From: Geothermobacter hydrogeniphilus
GTDB taxonomy: Bacteria; Desulfobacterota; Desulfuromonadia; Desulfuromonadales; Geothermobacteraceae
Direction: 5' to 3'
Assembly: GCF_002093115.1 (NCBI RefSeq)
Contig: NZ_NAAD01000011.1
Coordinates: 1 to 64,000, forward strand
Length of the DNA stretch: 64,000 bases
Shown here piece after piece: positions 17,118 to 27,499 of this stretch. The notes under the pieces are model-generated. The model searched no databases and had not been told where the DNA came from. It saw only the letters and a program-made list of their open reading frames with translations. A program made the translations under genes and the position numbers. Numbering within the stretch: position 1 is the first letter of the stretch; each line of letters starts with the position of its first letter.

Positions 17118-17758
17118 GGCAATTGTCCCAGGACGGTTTCACCGGCAATGGTCCGATCTCCCAACCGTACCCGGACCTCGGTGTCCAGGGGCAGGTAGAC
17201 ATCGACCCGGCTGCCGAAACGAATCAACCCGTATCGCCGGCCGGTCTGCAGGACATCGCCGATGCCCGGATAGGTCACGATGCGCCGGGCGATGAGCCCG
17301 GCGATCTGCACGAACAGCAGTTGCTTGCCGCTGTCGGTTTCGAGCAGAATCCCGGCCTGCTCGTTGTCACGACTGGCCTTGTCGAGCGCGGCATTGAAGA
17401 AGGATCCCTTTTGATAGTACATGTCGACGACCCTGCCGCCGCAGGGAACGCGGTTGACATGGACATTGAACACCGACATGAAGATGCTGACCTTAAGCGC
17501 CGGGGCCTTGAAATAACGATCCTCCTCGACCTCGCCGACAAAAACCACCTTGCCGTCCGCCGGAGCAATGACCAGGTCGTCCCCTTCAGGCACCAGTCGT
17601 TCCGGGTTGCGGAAGAAGTAGATCGTGAACAGGGTCAGGGCAAGCAGCAGCAGCGTCAGCAGTCCCCACCCCAGCAGGGCGAAGACCAGGGTCAAAAAAG
17701 CAAACAGGGCGATAAAGGGATAACCCTCCACGGCCACCGGTTGGTTCTGATTGCGCAC
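17114..17758 (-). CDS. psd: Phosphatidylserine decarboxylase proenzyme (short type)
   Basis: Decarboxylates phosphatidylserine to phosphatidylethanolamine. The 214-residue proenzyme has an N-terminal hydrophobic hairpin (about 12-45), PADGKVV, SIFMSVFNVHVNRVP and the self-cleavage site RFGSRVDVYLP, where the serine becomes the pyruvoyl group. The GTG at 17758 is chosen over a GTG at 17788 because AAGGGA lies eight bases before it and RNQNQPVAVEGYPFI matches the usual N terminus of the short family. First gene of psd-pssA. Confidence 0.95.
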   Translation of the reverse strand: MRNQNQPVAVEGYPFIALFAFLTLVFALLGWGLLTLLLLALTLFTIYFFRNPERLVPEGDDLVIAPADGKVVFVGEVEEDRYFKAPALKVSIFMSVFNVHVNRVPCGGRVVDMYYQKGSFFNAALDKASRDNEQAGILLETDSGKQLLFVQIAGLIARRIVTYPGIGDVLQTGRRYGLIRFGSRVDVYLPLDTEVRVRLGDRTIAGETVLGQLP

Positions 17759-17855
17759 CAGAAAATTCCCTTCTGAAAAAAGCGGCACCAGGCGTGAATC
17801 GAGTCTGTCGAAAGCCGTCCCGCAGGCCTGGTTCCAATCGCGAAAAAGACCAGCT

Positions 17856-17885
17856 TTTATAACATGAAAGGGGCGCGACGTGCAA
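17856..17885 (-). promoter_or_regulatory. Candidate promoter of psd-pssA
   Basis: TTGCAC (17885-17880), an 18-base spacer and TATAAA (17861-17856) on the minus strand. The -35 lies inside the ilvN terminator hairpin. Confidence 0.5.
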
Positions 17886-17909
17886 AAACCTTTTGCCCGT
17901 CGCGCCCCT
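17869..17909 (-). terminator. Terminator downstream of ilvN
   Basis: A 12-bp perfect stem AGGGGCGCGACG / CGTCGCGCCCCT with an inner GCAAAA/TTTTGC stem, 26 bases past the ilvN stop, followed by TTTCATG on the minus strand. Confidence 0.7.
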
Positions 17910-17935
17910 GAAGATCATCCGGTCAGCAGGCAGTA

Positions 17936-18427
17936 TCAGCCCTTGCCACCCTTCTCGCCCCGCCCCAGCACCACCGGACCGGTGCGGACGATCTCCTTGA
18001 TGCCGAAGGGCCGGAGCAGTTCGAGGATAGCATTGATCTTTCCGGGCGCCCCGGTCACTTCAAGGGTGTAGGAACGGGGCCCGACATCGACCACCTTGCT
18101 GCGGAAAATGTCGGCGATGCGCAGCACTTCGGCACGCAGGCTTTCCTCGGCATTGACCTTGATCAGCGCCAGTTCACGTTCGACGTAGTCGGTGCCGGTA
18201 AAATCGATGACCTTGATGGTATCGATCAGCTTGTTGAGATGCTTGGTGATCTGCTCCAGGACCTGATCGTCACCGGTGGTGACGATGGTCATCCGCGAAA
18301 CCGAAGGATCGAGGGTCGGAGCAACCGAAAGACTTTCAATATTGAACCCGCGGCCGGAAAAGAGTCCGGAAACCCTGCTCAGAACCCCGAATTCATTTTC
18401 CACCAGCACGGATATGGTGTGTCGCAT
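17936..18427 (-). CDS. ilvN: Acetolactate synthase small (regulatory) subunit
   Basis: The 163-residue subunit confers valine feedback control on the catalytic subunit. It begins with an ACT domain (RHTISVLVENEFGVLSRVSG, GRGFNIESLSVAPT), followed by the second ACT-like half with ELALIKVNAE and SYTLEVTGAPGKINAILELL. The ATG at 18427 lies eight bases after GGGAGG; an ATG at 18433 is too close to it. It lies 32 bases after ilvB. Confidence 0.97.
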   Translation of the reverse strand: MRHTISVLVENEFGVLSRVSGLFSGRGFNIESLSVAPTLDPSVSRMTIVTTGDDQVLEQITKHLNKLIDTIKVIDFTGTDYVERELALIKVNAEESLRAEVLRIADIFRSKVVDVGPRSYTLEVTGAPGKINAILELLRPFGIKEIVRTGPVVLGRGEKGGKG

Positions 18428-18459
18428 GTTCATTTCCTCCCTGGATAAAAGGTCGGCCG

Positions 18460-20160
18460 TCAGGAGGCCAGCACCATTTCATGAATACTGCGGCCCGCCG
18501 GAACCATCGGCAGCACGTTCTCCTCCCGGGCCACCTTGAATTCCATGATCACCGGTCCCGGGGTCGCAAAGGCCTGCCTGATGGTCTCTTCGACCTGGTC
18601 CGGCTTGTCGGCCCGGAGACCGGTGGCGCCATACGCCTCGGCCAGCTTGACGAAATCGATCGGCAGTTCAAGGACCGTCTGGCTGTAGCGACGATCGAAG
18701 AACAGCTGCTGCCACTGCCGGACCATACCCAGGTAATTATTGTTGAGGATCACGATCTTCACCGGCAGGCCGTACTGGACCAGGGTGGCCATCTCCTGGG
18801 AGTTCATCTGGAAGGATCCGTCCCCGGAGATGTCGATCACCTGCCGTTCGGGAAAGGCCGCCTGGGCGCCGAGCGCGGCCGGCAGTCCATAGCCCATGGT
18901 GCCGAGGCCGCCGGAGGAGAGAAATGTCCGCGGCTGGGTGAACTGGAAAAACTGGGCGGTCCACATCTGGTGCTGGCCGACCTCGGTGGCGATGATCGCG
19001 TCGTCATTGGAGAGTTCGCGGATCTTCTCGATCACAAACTGCGGCTTGATTTCCGTTTCCGACGGCTGGTAGGTCAGCGGGTGCTCCGTTTTCCAGTCCA
19101 GGATCTGACGGCGCCAGCTTTCGGTCTCGGTCGTCATGTCGGCCACTTCGTCCGCATGTTCGGCCAGCTTCCGGACCAGGTTCTGCAGCACATCCTTGAG
19201 ATCGCCGACAATCGGCAGATCAACCCGGACGTTCTTCTTGATCGAGGTCGGGTCGATATCGACATGAATGATCTTGGCATGGGGCGCGAAGGTGGCGATC
19301 TTGCCGGTCACCCGGTCATCGAAACGGGCGCCGATGGCGATCAGCAGGTCGCTGTTGGTCACCGCCATGTTGGCATAGTAGGTACCGTGCATGCCGAGCA
19401 TGCCGAGAGAAAGCTCATGACGGCTGGGAAAAGAACTCATCCCCATCAGGGTCGTGGTCACCGGCGCCTGGATGGTTTCGGCGAACTGCCTCAGCTGCTC
19501 GGGACAGTTGGAGAGGGTCGCGCCGCCACCGACGTAGATGACCGGTTTGCGCGCGGCAAGAATCATCTTGGCGGCTTTTTCCACCTGGCGGATGTTGCCG
19601 CTGACCGTCGGCTTGTAGCCGCGCAGCTCAACCTTGTCCGGGTAGGAGAAGGTATGGGTAGCCACCTGGACATCCTTCGGCAGATCAACCAGGACCGGGC
19701 CGGGACGACCGGTGCGGGCGATGTAGAAAGCCTGCTTGATGATGCGTGCCAGGTCCCGGATATCCTTCACCAGGTAGTTGTGCTTGGTGATCGGCCGGGT
19801 GATGCCGACCATGTCCGCCTCCTGGAAGGCGTCGTTGCCGATCAGCGGCGTCGGCACCTGGCCGGTGATGACCACCATCGGGATCGAATCCATGTAGGCG
19901 GTGGCGATTCCGGTCACGGTATTGGTGGCGCCGGGACCGCTGGTGGCGATGGCCACGCCGACCTTGCCGGTGGCACGGGCATAACCGTCGGCGGCATGAA
20001 CCGCGGCCTGCTCATGCCGGGTCAGGATGTGGTTGAGACCGGGATAGTCAACAAGGTCATGATAGATGTTGATAACCGCGCCCCCGGGGTAACCGAAAAC
20101 GGTATCCACCCCTTCCATCTGCAGACATTCCAATAAAATCTGTGAACCTGTCTTTTTCAC
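18460..20160 (-). CDS. ilvB: Acetolactate synthase large (catalytic) subunit
   Basis: A thiamine-diphosphate enzyme that condenses pyruvate (with pyruvate or 2-oxobutyrate), the first common step to valine, leucine and isoleucine. The 566-residue protein shows [31 protein letters not shown] with the catalytic glutamate, and the ThDP motif [20 protein letters not shown] continuing to NNNYLGMV. The GTG at 20160 is chosen because GGAGGAGG lies five bases upstream; the reading frame runs further upstream only through repeat B sequence. Confidence 0.97.
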   Translation of the reverse strand: MKKTGSQILLECLQMEGVDTVFGYPGGAVINIYHDLVDYPGLNHILTRHEQAAVHAADGYARATGKVGVAIATSGPGATNTVTGIATAYMDSIPMVVITGQVPTPLIGNDAFQEADMVGITRPITKHNYLVKDIRDLARIIKQAFYIARTGRPGPVLVDLPKDVQVATHTFSYPDKVELRGYKPTVSGNIRQVEKAAKMILAARKPVIYVGGGATLSNCPEQLRQFAETIQAPVTTTLMGMSSFPSRHELSLGMLGMHGTYYANMAVTNSDLLIAIGARFDDRVTGKIATFAPHAKIIHVDIDPTSIKKNVRVDLPIVGDLKDVLQNLVRKLAEHADEVADMTTETESWRRQILDWKTEHPLTYQPSETEIKPQFVIEKIRELSNDDAIIATEVGQHQMWTAQFFQFTQPRTFLSSGGLGTMGYGLPAALGAQAAFPERQVIDISGDGSFQMNSQEMATLVQYGLPVKIVILNNNYLGMVRQWQQLFFDRRYSQTVLELPIDFVKLAEAYGATGLRADKPDQVEETIRQAFATPGPVIMEFKVAREENVLPMVPAGRSIHEMVLAS

Positions 20161-20242
20161 AAAAACCTCCTCCCCAAAATGAAGACTGCGATCGGGCCGA
20201 CGGTGAAAACCGGATCTCCTCCGACGCGATCCTTGGCAAAGT

Positions 20243-20404
20243 CCTGAATCAGTGAGTCCCTTGCTGGCGGACAGCACAAAGTCATTGGCCTGCCTGAGCT
20301 TCCCAAAAATCACCTGCGAACCTGTGGGTGCGCTTCAGATTTTTGAAAATCTCATTCAGACCAAGCACTTGCACTCTCCAACCAACAGGAACTCACTGAT
20401 TCAG
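20243..20404. repeat. Fold-back repeat family B, copy 2
   Basis: A full-length copy with ends CCTGAATCAGTGAG and CACTGATTCAG, same orientation as copy 1. It lies between ilvD and ilvB, so it would be within an ilvDBN transcript. The rest of 20161-20501 holds only the ilvB ribosome site and the hairpin at 20427-20441. Confidence 0.85.
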
Positions 20405-20426
20405 AACAACTCCCCTATCCCGAAAA

Positions 20427-20441
20427 CGGCGGAACCCGCCG
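20427..20441 (-). terminator. Weak hairpin downstream of ilvD
   Basis: CGGCGG-GTT-CCGCCG followed by TTTTC on the minus strand. Short stem; may only attenuate transcription into ilvB. Confidence 0.35.
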
Positions 20442-20501
20442 CCGGACAAACAGAAACCCGGCGTTGCATGACTGCGGACGGCCGGAACGCCCGGTCCAGA
20501 G

Positions 20502-22166
20502 CTATTCGCAGATGGCCCCGGTATGAGCCGACGTCACCACCTTGGCGTAGCGGGCCAGCCAGCCGCTGCGGATTTTCGGCTCGGGCATGCTCCAGGCCGC
20601 CCGGCGCTGCTGCAGAACCTCATCGGCGACCTGCAGGCTGAGACTGCGGTTGGGAATATCCAGGCGGATCCGGTCGCCGTCCTCGACCAGGGCAATCGGC
20701 CCGCCTTCGGCTGCCTCCGGCGAAATATGACCGATGCAGGGGCCGCGGGTGCCGCCGGAGAAACGGCCGTCGGTAATCAGCGCGACACTGTCACCAAGGC
20801 CAAGCCCCATCAGGGTCGCCGTCGGAGCCAGCATCTCCCGCATCCCCGGTCCACCCCTGGGTCCCTCGTAACGGATCACCACCACGTCACCGGGCTTGAT
20901 CCGTCCCCCCATCAGGGCATCCATGGCCGCCTCTTCGGAATCGAAACAACGGGCGGTACCTTCGAAGGTCATCATCTGTTCCGAAACCCCCGACTGCTTG
21001 ACCACCGCCCCCTTCGGGGCGAGATTGCCGTGCAGGATGGCGAGTCCGCCTTCGGCGCGGACCGGGTTGTCCAGCGGCCGGATAACCTCCTCGTCAACCG
21101 AGGCGACGCTGTCCGCGATCTGCCGGACACCAAGACCGAACAGGGTCGGATTGTCCCTGACCTTGTCACCCAGCTGATGAAGAACTCCGGGCACCCCGCC
21201 GGCGGCATCAAGATCTTCCATGAAGTGCTGTCCACCCGGGTTCATCGAGGCCAGCTGCGGGGTGGTGCGACCCAGTTCATCAAAAAGTTCGAGCGGCAGT
21301 TCGACGCCGGCCTCGTGAGCGATCGCCAGCAGGTGCAGAACGGTGTTGGACGAGCCGCCGAGAGCAAGGTCGACACGGATGGCATTCTCGAAAGCGGCCC
21401 GGGTCAGAATCTGCCGCGGGGTGATGCCGTCACGCACCAGGTCGACAATCTTTTCCCCGGAGGCAAAGGCAATTCGCCGCTTCAGGGACGAGACCGCCAG
21501 CGCCGTCCCGCACTGCGGCAGGCTCATGCCCAGGGTCTCGGTGAGAATCGCCATGGTATTGGCGGTAAACAACCCCTGGCAGGAACCGGCTGTCGGACAG
21601 GCATGATCCTCGCACATCTTCAGCTGCTGATCATCGATCACGCCGGCCTTGTACTGCGCCATCGCCTCAAAGGTGTCGGTGACGAAGGAGAAACGCCTGC
21701 CCTCGCGCCCGGTGCCGGTCATCGACGGTCCGGCGGTGACGACGATGGCGGGAATATCGAGCCGGGCCGCCGCCATCAGCATCCCCGGGGTGATCTTGTC
21801 GCAGTTGGTCAGCAGTACCAGGCCGTCGAGCCGATGCGCTTCGGCGATCGACTCCACCATGTCGGCAATCAGTTCGCGGGTCGGCAGCGAGTAGTGCATC
21901 CCCTTGTGCCCCATGGCGATACCGTCGCAGACACCGGGAATGCCGAAGATGAAGGAATAACCGCCGCCACTGTGAACGCCTTTCTCAATAAACCGCTCCA
22001 GGTCGCGCATGCCGGTGTGTCCCGGAATCAGGTCGGTAAAGGAGGAGGCGATGCCGATGAAGGGGCGATCCATCTGCCCTTCCGGAACACCGGTACTCTT
22101 GAGCAGGGCCCGGTGCGGCGTGCGTTCGAAGCCCCTGGTGATTGCGTCGCTGCGTTTATCGCTCAT
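20502..22166 (-). CDS. ilvD: Dihydroxy-acid dehydratase
   Basis: An Fe-S dehydratase producing 2-oxoacids for valine and isoleucine. The 554-residue protein has [20 protein letters not shown], the [16 protein letters not shown] cluster segment, [16 protein letters not shown] helix, and the C-terminal [20 protein letters not shown]. The three cluster cysteines (in GDGxxCD-like GVCDG, NCDK and GSCQG) are present. The ribosome site GGAG is 11 bases from ATG at 22166. No obvious promoter is seen between it and the terminator at 22209. Confidence 0.96.
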   Translation of the reverse strand: MSDKRSDAITRGFERTPHRALLKSTGVPEGQMDRPFIGIASSFTDLIPGHTGMRDLERFIEKGVHSGGGYSFIFGIPGVCDGIAMGHKGMHYSLPTRELIADMVESIAEAHRLDGLVLLTNCDKITPGMLMAAARLDIPAIVVTAGPSMTGTGREGRRFSFVTDTFEAMAQYKAGVIDDQQLKMCEDHACPTAGSCQGLFTANTMAILTETLGMSLPQCGTALAVSSLKRRIAFASGEKIVDLVRDGITPRQILTRAAFENAIRVDLALGGSSNTVLHLLAIAHEAGVELPLELFDELGRTTPQLASMNPGGQHFMEDLDAAGGVPGVLHQLGDKVRDNPTLFGLGVRQIADSVASVDEEVIRPLDNPVRAEGGLAILHGNLAPKGAVVKQSGVSEQMMTFEGTARCFDSEEAAMDALMGGRIKPGDVVVIRYEGPRGGPGMREMLAPTATLMGLGLGDSVALITDGRFSGGTRGPCIGHISPEAAEGGPIALVEDGDRIRLDIPNRSLSLQVADEVLQQRRAAWSMPEPKIRSGWLARYAKVVTSAHTGAICE

Positions 22167-22208
22167 GGTTTGTGCAACTCCTCTCAGGTGGAAAATCCCC
22201 CCATAAAA

Positions 22209-22244
22209 GCAAAGGGTTCAAGCCGCCCGGCTCAAACCCTTTGC
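22209..22244 (-). terminator. Terminator of the DUF465 gene
   Basis: GCAAAGGGTTTGAGCC pairs with GGCTTGAACCCTTTGC (one mismatch) and is followed by TTTTATGG on the minus strand, 20 bases after the stop at 22266. Confidence 0.8.
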
Positions 22245-22265
22245 CAACAGGTCTGTGATGGAATT

Positions 22266-22487
22266 TCAGGATCGGAGTGACCTCAAGATCCCTTCCATCT
22301 CATCCTTGCCGGCCAATTTCAACTTCTGTACTTTTTTTCGCTCCAACTCTTCTTCCGGCGTCATATAGGTCTTCTGGTCCATTTCATTGAGCTGCTTTTC
22401 AAGCAATAAATGTTCTTCATACAGCTTGCGAAAACGGGGGTTTTCGTTGCAGAGCTGTTCAACCAGAACCTGATCGCTCACCGGCAT
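22266..22487 (-). CDS. DUF465 / YdcH family protein
   Basis: A 73-residue all-helical protein: ENPRFRKLYEEHLLLEKQLN continues into a heptad-like coiled coil, with MTPEEELERKKVQKLKLAGKDEMEGIL as the second half. The HxxLxxxI and LKKxKLxLKDEI-like pattern is that of DUF465, small proteins of unknown function. GGAGG lies before ATG 22487, a promoter lies at 22535-22563, and it is closed by the hairpin at 22209-22244, so it is a separate unit. Confidence 0.88.
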   Translation of the reverse strand: MPVSDQVLVEQLCNENPRFRKLYEEHLLLEKQLNEMDQKTYMTPEEELERKKVQKLKLAGKDEMEGILRSLRS

Positions 22488-22534
22488 TGGCCACCTCCTG
22501 CAGTTGGGGTAAAAGGAAACGATTCGGTGGATCT

Positions 22535-22563
22535 AAAATAACCAAAGGGAAATGCCTTGTCAA
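22535..22563 (-). promoter_or_regulatory. Sigma-70 promoter of the DUF465 gene
   Basis: TTGACA (22563-22558), 17-base spacer, TATTTT (22540-22535) on the minus strand. Confidence 0.65.
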
Positions 22564-22570
22564 CCGCGAA

Positions 22571-23275
22571 TCAGCCGGCAGAATGGCGTTTTTCCCAGTT
22601 AATTTCGGCTTCTGAAGCTCTCAGGTAAACCGGTTTCAGCGCCGCGAGAGATGTCGTTCCCAAGGAGGTTGCGGCATCACGAGCGAGCCTCCCGATCACG
22701 CCGGCGCGAGGCGCGGCATGGGCCGCCGGAACGAAATGGGCGCGCTCGCCAAGGCGGGCGACAATCAGGGTACGATAGGCGATGGCACCGTCTCCGACGA
22801 AGAGAATATCGCCGTCCAGGGTTGCCAGCAGTTTCTCCGGATCCAGAACCCGTTCCTCGCCCAGGGCAACCGGCTGTCCCCGCGAGGTGTCAAACAGCCC
22901 GGCATAGACTTCTTTTTTTCGGGCATCGAGCAGTGTACAGACCGGCATGCGGGCAAAAGGAACAGCCGCGGCCAGAACCGCCAGCGAGGACAAGCCGACA
23001 ACCGGCACACCGGAGCCGATCGCCAGGCCCTTGACGGTCGCCATCCCGACGCGCAGGCCGGTAAAAGAGCCCGGTCCCCGAACCACCGCCAGCAGCCCCA
23101 GATCCCCGACCTGGATCCCGGCCGTGCCGAGCAGCTGTTCAATGGCCGCCAGCAGCCAGTCGCTGTGGGTGCCCGGAAGACGACGAAAGAATTCGGCCAG
23201 CAACTGATCCCCATCGTAGAGAGCGACACTGCCACCGGGCGTTGAAGTGTCAACCGCCAGCAGAAAATCAGCCAC
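22571..23275 (-). CDS. tsaB: tRNA threonylcarbamoyladenosine biosynthesis protein TsaB
   Basis: The 234-residue protein of the ASKHA fold partners TsaD and TsaE in making t6A37 on tRNAs. Visible motifs are FLLAVDTSTPGGSVALYDGD, VVRGPGSFTGLRVGMATVKGLA and ARKKEVYAGLFD. The GTG at 23275 is chosen because GGGAGGGG lies close upstream; it overlaps the rseP stop by eight bases. A longer reading to 23335 has no family support. Confidence 0.95.
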   Translation of the reverse strand: MADFLLAVDTSTPGGSVALYDGDQLLAEFFRRLPGTHSDWLLAAIEQLLGTAGIQVGDLGLLAVVRGPGSFTGLRVGMATVKGLAIGSGVPVVGLSSLAVLAAAVPFARMPVCTLLDARKKEVYAGLFDTSRGQPVALGEERVLDPEKLLATLDGDILFVGDGAIAYRTLIVARLGERAHFVPAAHAAPRAGVIGRLARDAATSLGTTSLAALKPVYLRASEAEINWEKRHSAG

Positions 23276-24629
23276 CCGCCCCTCCCGAAAGCCAGCTGAA
23301 CAGACCTCCGAACAGATCCAGACGGGTGAAATCATTATAGAAGGCCAGTACCATCAACATCACGATCAGGGCCAGCCCGAGTTGCTGCAGCATTTCCCTG
23401 GCACGCATCGACAAGGGACGCCGGAAGACAAACTCGAACAGGTAGAAGAACAGGTGCCCGCCGTCGAGGATGGGAATCGGCAGCAGATTGAGAATCCCCA
23501 GCTGGATGCTCAGAAAGGCGAGAATGGTCAACACCGTGGTGACCCCGGACTGAACCGCCTGCCCGGCCATCTGGAACACCATGATCGGGCCGCCGATATT
23601 CTTGGCGGAAACATGGCCGGAAAAAAGTTTCTGAATAAACACCAGGGTCAGTTTGATGATGTCAACAGCCTGTCCGGCACCGGCCCGAATCGACGCGCCG
23701 AGCCCGAACCGCTTGAAGACGCTCTCCTCGGCGGGAGCAATGCCGATCAGGTAGCCCCCATCCCGGGATTCCGGAGCGATGTCCAGCCTGACCTGCATCC
23801 CGCCGCGTTCGAGGGTAAACTCCAGGGATTTCCCGCCGCCCTGCTGGATCAACCGTTTCAGATCATACCAGGAGGTGACCGGTGTACCGTCAATCGCCAG
23901 AATCCGGTCTCCGACCTGCATGCCGGCTTTCCCGGCCGGCATCTCGGGAGAAACGGCGCCGACGGTTGCCGCCCGGGGCGGCAACAGACCGAGTGCCTGT
24001 AACTGCAGATCCTCGATATCGTCCCCGATCACCTTCAACGGCAGCTCAAGCTGCCGGCCGGAACGATCAACGGACAGCACCAACTGCGACCCGGCATGCC
24101 CGATCAAGGCCTGGTTGGTCTCGTTCCAGCTGGCAACCGGATCACCATTGACGGCCAGGATACAGTCCCCGGCCCTGATCCCCGCGGCGGCTCCACTGCT
24201 GTCGGCAACCACGTAACCGACACAGGGCGCTGAATCAAGAAAAGCCGGGACATTGACCCCGATCAGGAATGATATCGGCAGCAACACAAACGGCAGCACC
24301 AGGTTCATGATCGGCCCGGCGGCAACGATGGCGGTACGGATGCCGATCGGCTTATGGGCGAACGAGCGGGCCTTCTCCGCCTCGCTCAATTCGGCCTCCT
24401 CGCCATCTTCACTGCCGCCCTCACCGAGCATCTGCACGTACCCGCCGAGAGGGATGGCACTGATCAGGTACTCGGTCTCACCCCACTGGCGGGAGAAAAG
24501 CTGCGGACCGAACCCGAGCGAAAACTTGAGGACCTTGACTCCGCTCCACTTGGCGATACAGAAATGCCCGAGTTCATGGACGAACACCAGCACCCCGAGC
24601 ATCAGGATTCCTGAAAACAGGGTAATCAT
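23268..24629 (-). CDS. rseP: Site-2 (intramembrane) zinc metalloprotease RseP
   Basis: Cleaves anti-sigma factors and signal-peptide remnants within the inner membrane. The 453-residue protein has the HELGH zinc motif at residues 19-23, two PDZ domains (about 130-210 and 215-300) and the third zinc ligand in [12 protein letters not shown], with four hydrophobic helices. The insert [20 protein letters not shown] after GGYVQMLGE is typical. It overlaps dxr by four bases and tsaB by eight, in the conserved uppS-cdsA-dxr-rseP order. Confidence 0.97.
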   Translation of the reverse strand: MITLFSGILMLGVLVFVHELGHFCIAKWSGVKVLKFSLGFGPQLFSRQWGETEYLISAIPLGGYVQMLGEGGSEDGEEAELSEAEKARSFAHKPIGIRTAIVAAGPIMNLVLPFVLLPISFLIGVNVPAFLDSAPCVGYVVADSSGAAAGIRAGDCILAVNGDPVASWNETNQALIGHAGSQLVLSVDRSGRQLELPLKVIGDDIEDLQLQALGLLPPRAATVGAVSPEMPAGKAGMQVGDRILAIDGTPVTSWYDLKRLIQQGGGKSLEFTLERGGMQVRLDIAPESRDGGYLIGIAPAEESVFKRFGLGASIRAGAGQAVDIIKLTLVFIQKLFSGHVSAKNIGGPIMVFQMAGQAVQSGVTTVLTILAFLSIQLGILNLLPIPILDGGHLFFYLFEFVFRRPLSMRAREMLQQLGLALIVMLMVLAFYNDFTRLDLFGGLFSWLSGGAGG

Positions 24630-25798
24630 CGAGCAACCTCTTCTCCGGCTTCGATAAGTTGCCGGGTCTGTTCACGGCCCCAGCGGTCAGCCTGCAGGGC
24701 GTCGTCAATCGAATCGAGCGCCTGCACCTGGTGCCGGTCAAGGGCTGAAGCGATCAGTTTCGGAATCTCCATAAAACCGATAAGGCCGTCCAGGAAAGCC
24801 TGGACAACAACCTCGTTGGCGGCATTGAGGACCGCCGGCGCGGTACCGCCCAGTTCAAGGGCACGGTAAGCGAGTCCCAGACAACCGAAGCGTTTCGGAT
24901 CGGGTTCTGAAAATGTCAACTGTCCCAGTCGACAAAGATCGAGGGGCGCGAGCGGCAGTTCGATCCTTTCCGGATAGGACAGAGCGTAGGCGATCGGTGC
25001 CTTCATGTCAGGCACGCCAAGCTGGGCAATCACCGAACCGTCCCGGTATTCGACCATCGAATGGATGATGCTCTGGGGATGAATATGAACATCGATCTGC
25101 CGCGGCTCGAGATCAAACAGCCAACGGGCTTCGATCACCTCCAGCCCCTTGTTCATCATGGTGGCCGAGTCGATGGTGATTTTCTGCCCCATGCTCCAGT
25201 TGGGGTGATTGAGAGCCTGGGCAAGGGTGACCGACTGCAGATCAGCCAGGCACGTCTCGCGGAACGGTCCCCCGGATGCCGTCAGAATCACGCGCCGTAC
25301 GGCATTGCCCTGCTGCCCCTGCAGAGATTGAAAGATGGCCGAATGTTCGCTGTCAACCGGCAAGATGGAGACACCGCGGCGGCGGGCCGCGGCCATCACC
25401 AGGGGGCCGGCCGTGACCAGGGTTTCCTTGTTGGCCAGGGCGATATCCTTCCCGGCCTCGATCGCCGCCATGGTCGGAACCAGGCCGGCGGCACCGACAA
25501 TGGCAGACACGGTGATATCGGCTCCGGGTACGGCCGCGCACCGGACCAGGCCCTCCTCACCGTGACAGACTTCGATTGCGTCATCCCGCAGTTCGGCCCG
25601 CAACCATTCAGCATCCCGGGCAGTGAGAACACCAACCAGAGACGGCCGGTAACAACGCACCTGCTCCAGCAGCCGTTGCAGGTTGCGGCCACCGGTCAGA
25701 CTGCAGACCCTGAAACGGTCCGGGTGGGCATCGACGATTTCCAGGGTACTGCAACCGATGGAACCGGTGGCGCCGAGCAGGGCAAGTCCTTTGCGCAT
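24626..25798 (-). CDS. dxr: 1-deoxy-D-xylulose 5-phosphate reductoisomerase
   Basis: The second enzyme of the MEP isoprenoid pathway, making methylerythritol phosphate with NADPH. The 390-residue protein has [20 protein letters not shown], the [11 protein letters not shown] segment, [15 protein letters not shown] with the metal ligands, and TASGGPFRE, the flexible loop. The ATG at 25798 lies five bases after cdsA; the frame continues upstream antisense to nothing but inside cdsA, so the longer start is rejected. Confidence 0.97.
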   Translation of the reverse strand: MRKGLALLGATGSIGCSTLEIVDAHPDRFRVCSLTGGRNLQRLLEQVRCYRPSLVGVLTARDAEWLRAELRDDAIEVCHGEEGLVRCAAVPGADITVSAIVGAAGLVPTMAAIEAGKDIALANKETLVTAGPLVMAAARRRGVSILPVDSEHSAIFQSLQGQQGNAVRRVILTASGGPFRETCLADLQSVTLAQALNHPNWSMGQKITIDSATMMNKGLEVIEARWLFDLEPRQIDVHIHPQSIIHSMVEYRDGSVIAQLGVPDMKAPIAYALSYPERIELPLAPLDLCRLGQLTFSEPDPKRFGCLGLAYRALELGGTAPAVLNAANEVVVQAFLDGLIGFMEIPKLIASALDRHQVQALDSIDDALQADRWGREQTRQLIEAGEEVAR

Positions 25799-25803
25799 CC
25801 CGA

Positions 25804-26607
25804 TCAATCTCCCCAAAACAGGCTGGCGTAGAAAAAGGCGGCGGGAAAGGCAAACAACAGGCTGTCGAGGCGGTCCAGCAGTCCGCCGTGACCGGGGATC
25901 AACTGACTGGAATCCTTGACCTGAAAACTGCGCTTGAGCAGGGATTCGAACAGGTCGCCCAACTGGCCGCAGACACTCAGCAGCAACGAGACCAGGCAGG
26001 CGTGTCCCCATCCGAGCTCGGGAAAGAAGCTGAGTTGCGCCAGCAGCCCGCCGATAAGACTGCCGACCAGGCCGCCGACTGCCCCTTCACGGCTTTTCTT
26101 GGGGCTGACGGCCGGGTAGAGAGGAGTTTTTCCGATTGCCGAACCGACAAAATAGGCAAAGGTGTCCGCCAGCATCACGACCAGCAGCACCAGGCCGACC
26201 CATTGTCGCCCGCTGTCGGGCAGAGCAAACAGCAACACCACCATGGCCAGCAACAACGGAAGATAGCAGATACCGAACAGGGTCAGTCCCAGGTCCCGGG
26301 CGACCAGATGAATATCACGATGGTGAAAAAGAAACAGCGCCCCCAGCAACAATACGCCGGCAACCAGCAGGTAGAGCGCCGCAGCGGACTGGCCAAGGCC
26401 GGCGAACACCATCAGGCCGAGGCCGACAGCGAGCGCCGGAACCTGGATCAATCGGCCACAGGAAGGCACCGCCATCGCCTGGTATTCATGCTGGGCCACC
26501 AGGGAGACAACCGCCAGGAATCCGAGGAACAACCCGGGACCGGCATAAACCAGCAGCAGGATCAGCAGCGGAAGCAGGACAAGACCGGTTAGAATGCGTT
26601 GTTTAAT
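25804..26607 (-). CDS. cdsA: Phosphatidate cytidylyltransferase, probably starting at AUU
   Basis: Makes CDP-diacylglycerol from phosphatidic acid and CTP, feeding PssA. The 267-residue membrane protein has eight or so helices and the C-terminal signature [20 protein letters not shown] with [18 protein letters not shown]. The frame has no ATG near the expected N terminus. ATT at 26607-26605 gives (M)[18 protein letters not shown], the standard N terminus, with GGGGAG upstream, and overlaps the uppS stop by one base (ATTAA). GTG 26643 and TTG 26634 have no ribosome site. Confidence 0.93.
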   Translation of the reverse strand: MKQRILTGLVLLPLLILLLVYAGPGLFLGFLAVVSLVAQHEYQAMAVPSCGRLIQVPALAVGLGLMVFAGLGQSAAALYLLVAGVLLLGALFLFHHRDIHLVARDLGLTLFGICYLPLLLAMVVLLFALPDSGRQWVGLVLLVVMLADTFAYFVGSAIGKTPLYPAVSPKKSREGAVGGLVGSLIGGLLAQLSFFPELGWGHACLVSLLLSVCGQLGDLFESLLKRSFQVKDSSQLIPGHGGLLDRLDSLLFAFPAAFFYASLFWGD

Positions 26608-27340
26608 GGCCCTTCTCCCCTGAACGACGGTCAACCTGGTCACGGGTCAACCCGAAGCGGCGTTCGCGCCTGGTGAATTCAGTCAAAGCCCAGTGCAGTT
26701 CTTCCACCCCGAAATCAGGCCAGAGCACCGGTGTGAAAACCATTTCGGCATAGGCGATCTGCCAGAGCAGAAAATTACTGATGCGCATCTCGCCACTGGT
26801 ACGGATCAACAGGTCGGGATCGGGCATCCCGTTGGTATCGAGGCTGTCGGCAAACAACTCTTCGTCAATCGCGTCAGGCGACAATTCACCGGCAGCGACC
26901 CGGGCGGCCAGACGCCGGGAAGCACGCAAAATCTCGTTTCGCGCGCCGTAAGAAAGAGCCAGGGTCAGGACCATGCCATCATGGTCGTCGGTTTTGGCGA
27001 CCGTCTCTTCAAGAACCCGGCGGACCGGCAGCGGCAGGCGTTCAATCTCACCGATCACCCGCAACCGGATGCGTTTTTCCAGCATCAGGTCAAACTGCTC
27101 GCGCAGGTAAATACTGAGCAGTTCCATCAGGGCCGACACCTCGTCATCGGGACGGCCCCAGTTTTCGGAACTGAAGGCGTAAAGAGTCAGATAATCCACT
27201 CCCAGGCGTTGACACTCCTGGACAATTTCCCGCACCGTCCTGACGCCCTGACGATGCCCGGCAATACGGGGCAGGCAACGAGTTTCGGCCCAGCGGCCGT
27301 TGCCGTCCATGATGACAGCCAGATGTCGGGGGATGTGCAT
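26603..27340 (-). CDS. uppS: Undecaprenyl diphosphate synthase (isoprenyl transferase)
   Basis: A cis-prenyltransferase building the C55 lipid carrier for peptidoglycan and LPS. The 245-residue protein starts HIPRHLAVIMDGNGRWA with the catalytic aspartate, then GHRQGVRTVREIV, TLYAFSSENWGRP, and the substrate-binding RTSGEMRISNFLLWQIAYAE. The ATG at 27340 has only GAAG upstream. It heads the uppS-cdsA-dxr-rseP-tsaB run; no convincing promoter is seen in 27341-27499. Confidence 0.97.
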   Translation of the reverse strand: MHIPRHLAVIMDGNGRWAETRCLPRIAGHRQGVRTVREIVQECQRLGVDYLTLYAFSSENWGRPDDEVSALMELLSIYLREQFDLMLEKRIRLRVIGEIERLPLPVRRVLEETVAKTDDHDGMVLTLALSYGARNEILRASRRLAARVAAGELSPDAIDEELFADSLDTNGMPDPDLLIRTSGEMRISNFLLWQIAYAEMVFTPVLWPDFGVEELHWALTEFTRRERRFGLTRDQVDRRSGEKGH

Positions 27341-27499
27341 CTTCAGAATCTCACTCGGCAGGGGATCGGATCAGGCCGGGCCAAAACCGGCAGTCAGGAT
27401 TGCAGCAACACGGGCTACCCTCTGGGCCCTTGTCAATGCCCTATTTCATTGAAGCGTTGAAAATACCATGAAACCATCATCCAGGCAACCGCCTGCCGA

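Noticed and set aside
20161-20313. N-terminal extension of IlvB through repeat B
   Set aside because: The extra residues derive from repeat B sequence and the true GTG start has an excellent ribosome site.
18481-22280. Two long plus-strand frames (551 and 585 codons)
   Set aside because: They are shadows of ilvB and ilvD in the opposite strand.
27341-27499. uppS promoter with TTGACA near 27431
   Set aside because: A perfect -35 is present on the minus strand but no acceptable -10 lies 16-19 bases downstream.
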